Positions 63,039 through 64,000 of a DNA stretch of 64,000 nt are shown piece by piece. The stretch covers positions 930,001-994,000 of the forward strand of contig CAVOPT010000004.1 of the NCBI GenBank assembly GCA_963698165.1. Reading direction: 5' to 3'. The notes under the pieces were generated by a model. That model did no database searches, was not told the origin of the DNA, and saw only the letters and a list, made by a program, of their open reading frames with translations. Origin of the DNA: JAAYUJ01 sp963698165. GTDB taxonomy: Bacteria > Desulfobacterota > Syntrophobacteria > Syntrophobacterales > Syntrophobacteraceae. The translations under genes were made by a program, and so were the position numbers. Each line of letters opens with the position of its first letter. Position 1 is the stretch's first letter.

Positions 63039-64000
63039 ATGAGTGCCTCTGTGGATCCCAGGCACTGGGATGCCTTGATGAAGCTGCTGAACGAAGCGGA
63101 TTCCTCTCTCACCAAGAAGGACACGGATCGGATCGACAAGAGTCTCTCCCTCTTCGCCAAGACGGTGGAGAGATTGGGACTGGCGGACCTGCTCGATCTG
63201 ACCAGGAAATTCTCCCTCTTCTACAAGAAGTCGGTGCTCCCGGGCTGGGACGAGGAGGCCGTCGCCACCATGAGCTTCTCCCTTGGCGCCCTCGTTGAAA
63301 AGATGCAAAGGCATACCTATGGGGACGCCTTTTCCTCGGGCCTCTCGGAGATCCACGAGTTTCTCAAAGTATACGAGGATACCGGTCCGACACCCAAAGA
63401 AACTCAACCTTCGCGAGAGCCCTCTCCGGAAAAGTCTGAACCAGGACCGCCGGACTTCGGCGACATTCCTCGAGCTCCGAGAATCGCAGAAGCGGGTCCG
63501 TTGGCAACCCACGCGCCTGAACCCGCGTCAATTGCTCCCCCTTCACCGCGGGTGGACGTCGCTCCCCATGCGGAACATGCTCCACCGGACAGGCAACTGG
63601 ATGGGCTTTCAGGACCTGCCGGCGATTCACGAGAATTCCTCGTGAAGATGCTCGAGCGGGACCCAGGGTCTCATGTTTTTGTCGACCTGGCCGAAGCCCT
63701 TTGCCGTGAAGAACGATGGAGCGAAGCGGCGGAGATCTGCCGCAAGGGCCTTCTTCTCCACCCCCGGATCACGAGGGCCCGGGTACTTCTGGGATGGGCC
63801 CTCAGAGAATCGGGCGAATTGGACGAGTCGGTCACTGCCCTGCAAAAAGCGAGGGAAGAACTGGAAGAAAACGCCCTGGTGTACAGGCTCCTTGCCGAAA
63901 TCGCGTCGTCCAGGGGAGATGCGGAGGGCGCGGCCCGCCTGGGAAGCCTTTATTCCAGTCTCTGCACTCACGGGGCCCCCGGCAGTCTTGGCAATCACTC
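63039..64000 (+). CDS. TPR-like protein of unknown function (3' end outside window)
   Basis: The frame is open from the ATG at 63039 (AGGAG upstream) to the window end, at least 320 codons with no stop. The N-terminal ~110 residues are helical (WDALMKLLNEADSSLTKKD, TVERLGLADLLDLTRKF). A long Pro/Glu/Ala-rich linker follows (~115-185), then TPR-type helices (ERWSEAAEICRKGLLLHP, VLLGWALRESGELDESV, ALVYRLLAEIASSRGDAEGA). TPR modules bind proteins, but the partner is unknown. It lies just after the truncated sensor and may be a separate unit. The C-terminus is not visible. Confidence 0.75.
   Translation, partial: MSASVDPRHWDALMKLLNEADSSLTKKDTDRIDKSLSLFAKTVERLGLADLLDLTRKFSLFYKKSVLPGWDEEAVATMSFSLGALVEKMQRHTYGDAFSSGLSEIHEFLKVYEDTGPTPKETQPSREPSPEKSEPGPPDFGDIPRAPRIAEAGPLATHAPEPASIAPPSPRVDVAPHAEHAPPDRQLDGLSGPAGDSREFLVKMLERDPGSHVFVDLAEALCREERWSEAAEICRKGLLLHPRITRARVLLGWALRESGELDESVTALQKAREELEENALVYRLLAEIASSRGDAEGAARLGSLYSSLCTHGAPGSLGNH

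Overview
The window is 64 kb of GC-rich bacterial chromosome (about 60% G+C by eye). It carries an oxoglutarate dehydrogenase operon, tandem CaiB/BaiF CoA-transferases, DUF362 and ExeA-type ATPase genes, a CheB/CheR hybrid sensor, sigma-54 regulation and a double-length UvrA. Together these suggest a deltaproteobacterium (Desulfobacterota), possibly a Syntrophobacter-like lineage. This is inference from gene content: there is no rRNA or tRNA in the window to place it.

Layout. 1-4226: 3' part of sucA, then sucB and lpdA. 4335-11461: a surface-glycan block with two CgeB-like glycosyltransferases and a membrane acyltransferase on +, facing a secreted glycoside hydrolase and a PIG-L deacetylase on -. 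11946-14848: an MsbA-like ABC exporter and an OmpA-domain lipoprotein. 15036-16993: two convergent ExeA-like ATPases. 17393-24874: a cyclase-like protein and a DUF362 protein, then a lower-GC envelope block (ArnT-like glycosyltransferase, an AT-rich frameshifted membrane protein, GtrA, an FAD oxidoreductase). 24911-26484: repeat-rich DNA around a broken Sel1 gene. 26596-29976: a TIR/deoxyribosyltransferase-like plus TRAFs-binding protein, a small secreted protein, a nuclease, and an apparent sigma-54-driven small RNA with its own terminator. 30053-36318: two CaiB/BaiF CoA-transferases, two CBS-domain proteins, an EamA transporter and a small conserved ORF. 36411-42245: fused double UvrA. 42459-45601: a relic of a YfiR (DUF4154) gene and two tandem diguanylate cyclases. 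45948-52877: mutS, a periplasmic amidase and an RNase II/R-type nuclease. 52943-64000: a signalling region with an NtrC-type activator, a receiver protein and a NarL-type regulator, all interrupted, then an intact CheB-CheR-PAS protein and hybrid kinase, a partial duplication of both, a truncated PAS sensor, and a TPR-like gene running off the end.

Two themes stand out. The first is gene decay: at least seven loci carry in-frame stops, frameshifts or truncation (21.3, 25.3, 42.5, 52.9, 54.9, 55.4 and 62.0 kb), several beside dispersed palindromic repeats or duplications. The second is sigma-54 control: two good -24/-12 sites lie in intergenic DNA, one feeding a roughly 70-nt terminated transcript with a CCUCC loop, the other just downstream of the broken activator. 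The candidates most worth testing are the sigma-54 small RNA (29.9 kb), the ASK1-like TIR/TRAFs-binding protein (26.6 kb), the AT-rich core inside one gene (21.5-22.6 kb) and the inverted palindromic elements (24.9 and 26.2 kb).

All coordinates and motifs were read by eye. Family names rest on recognised motifs; no database search was run.
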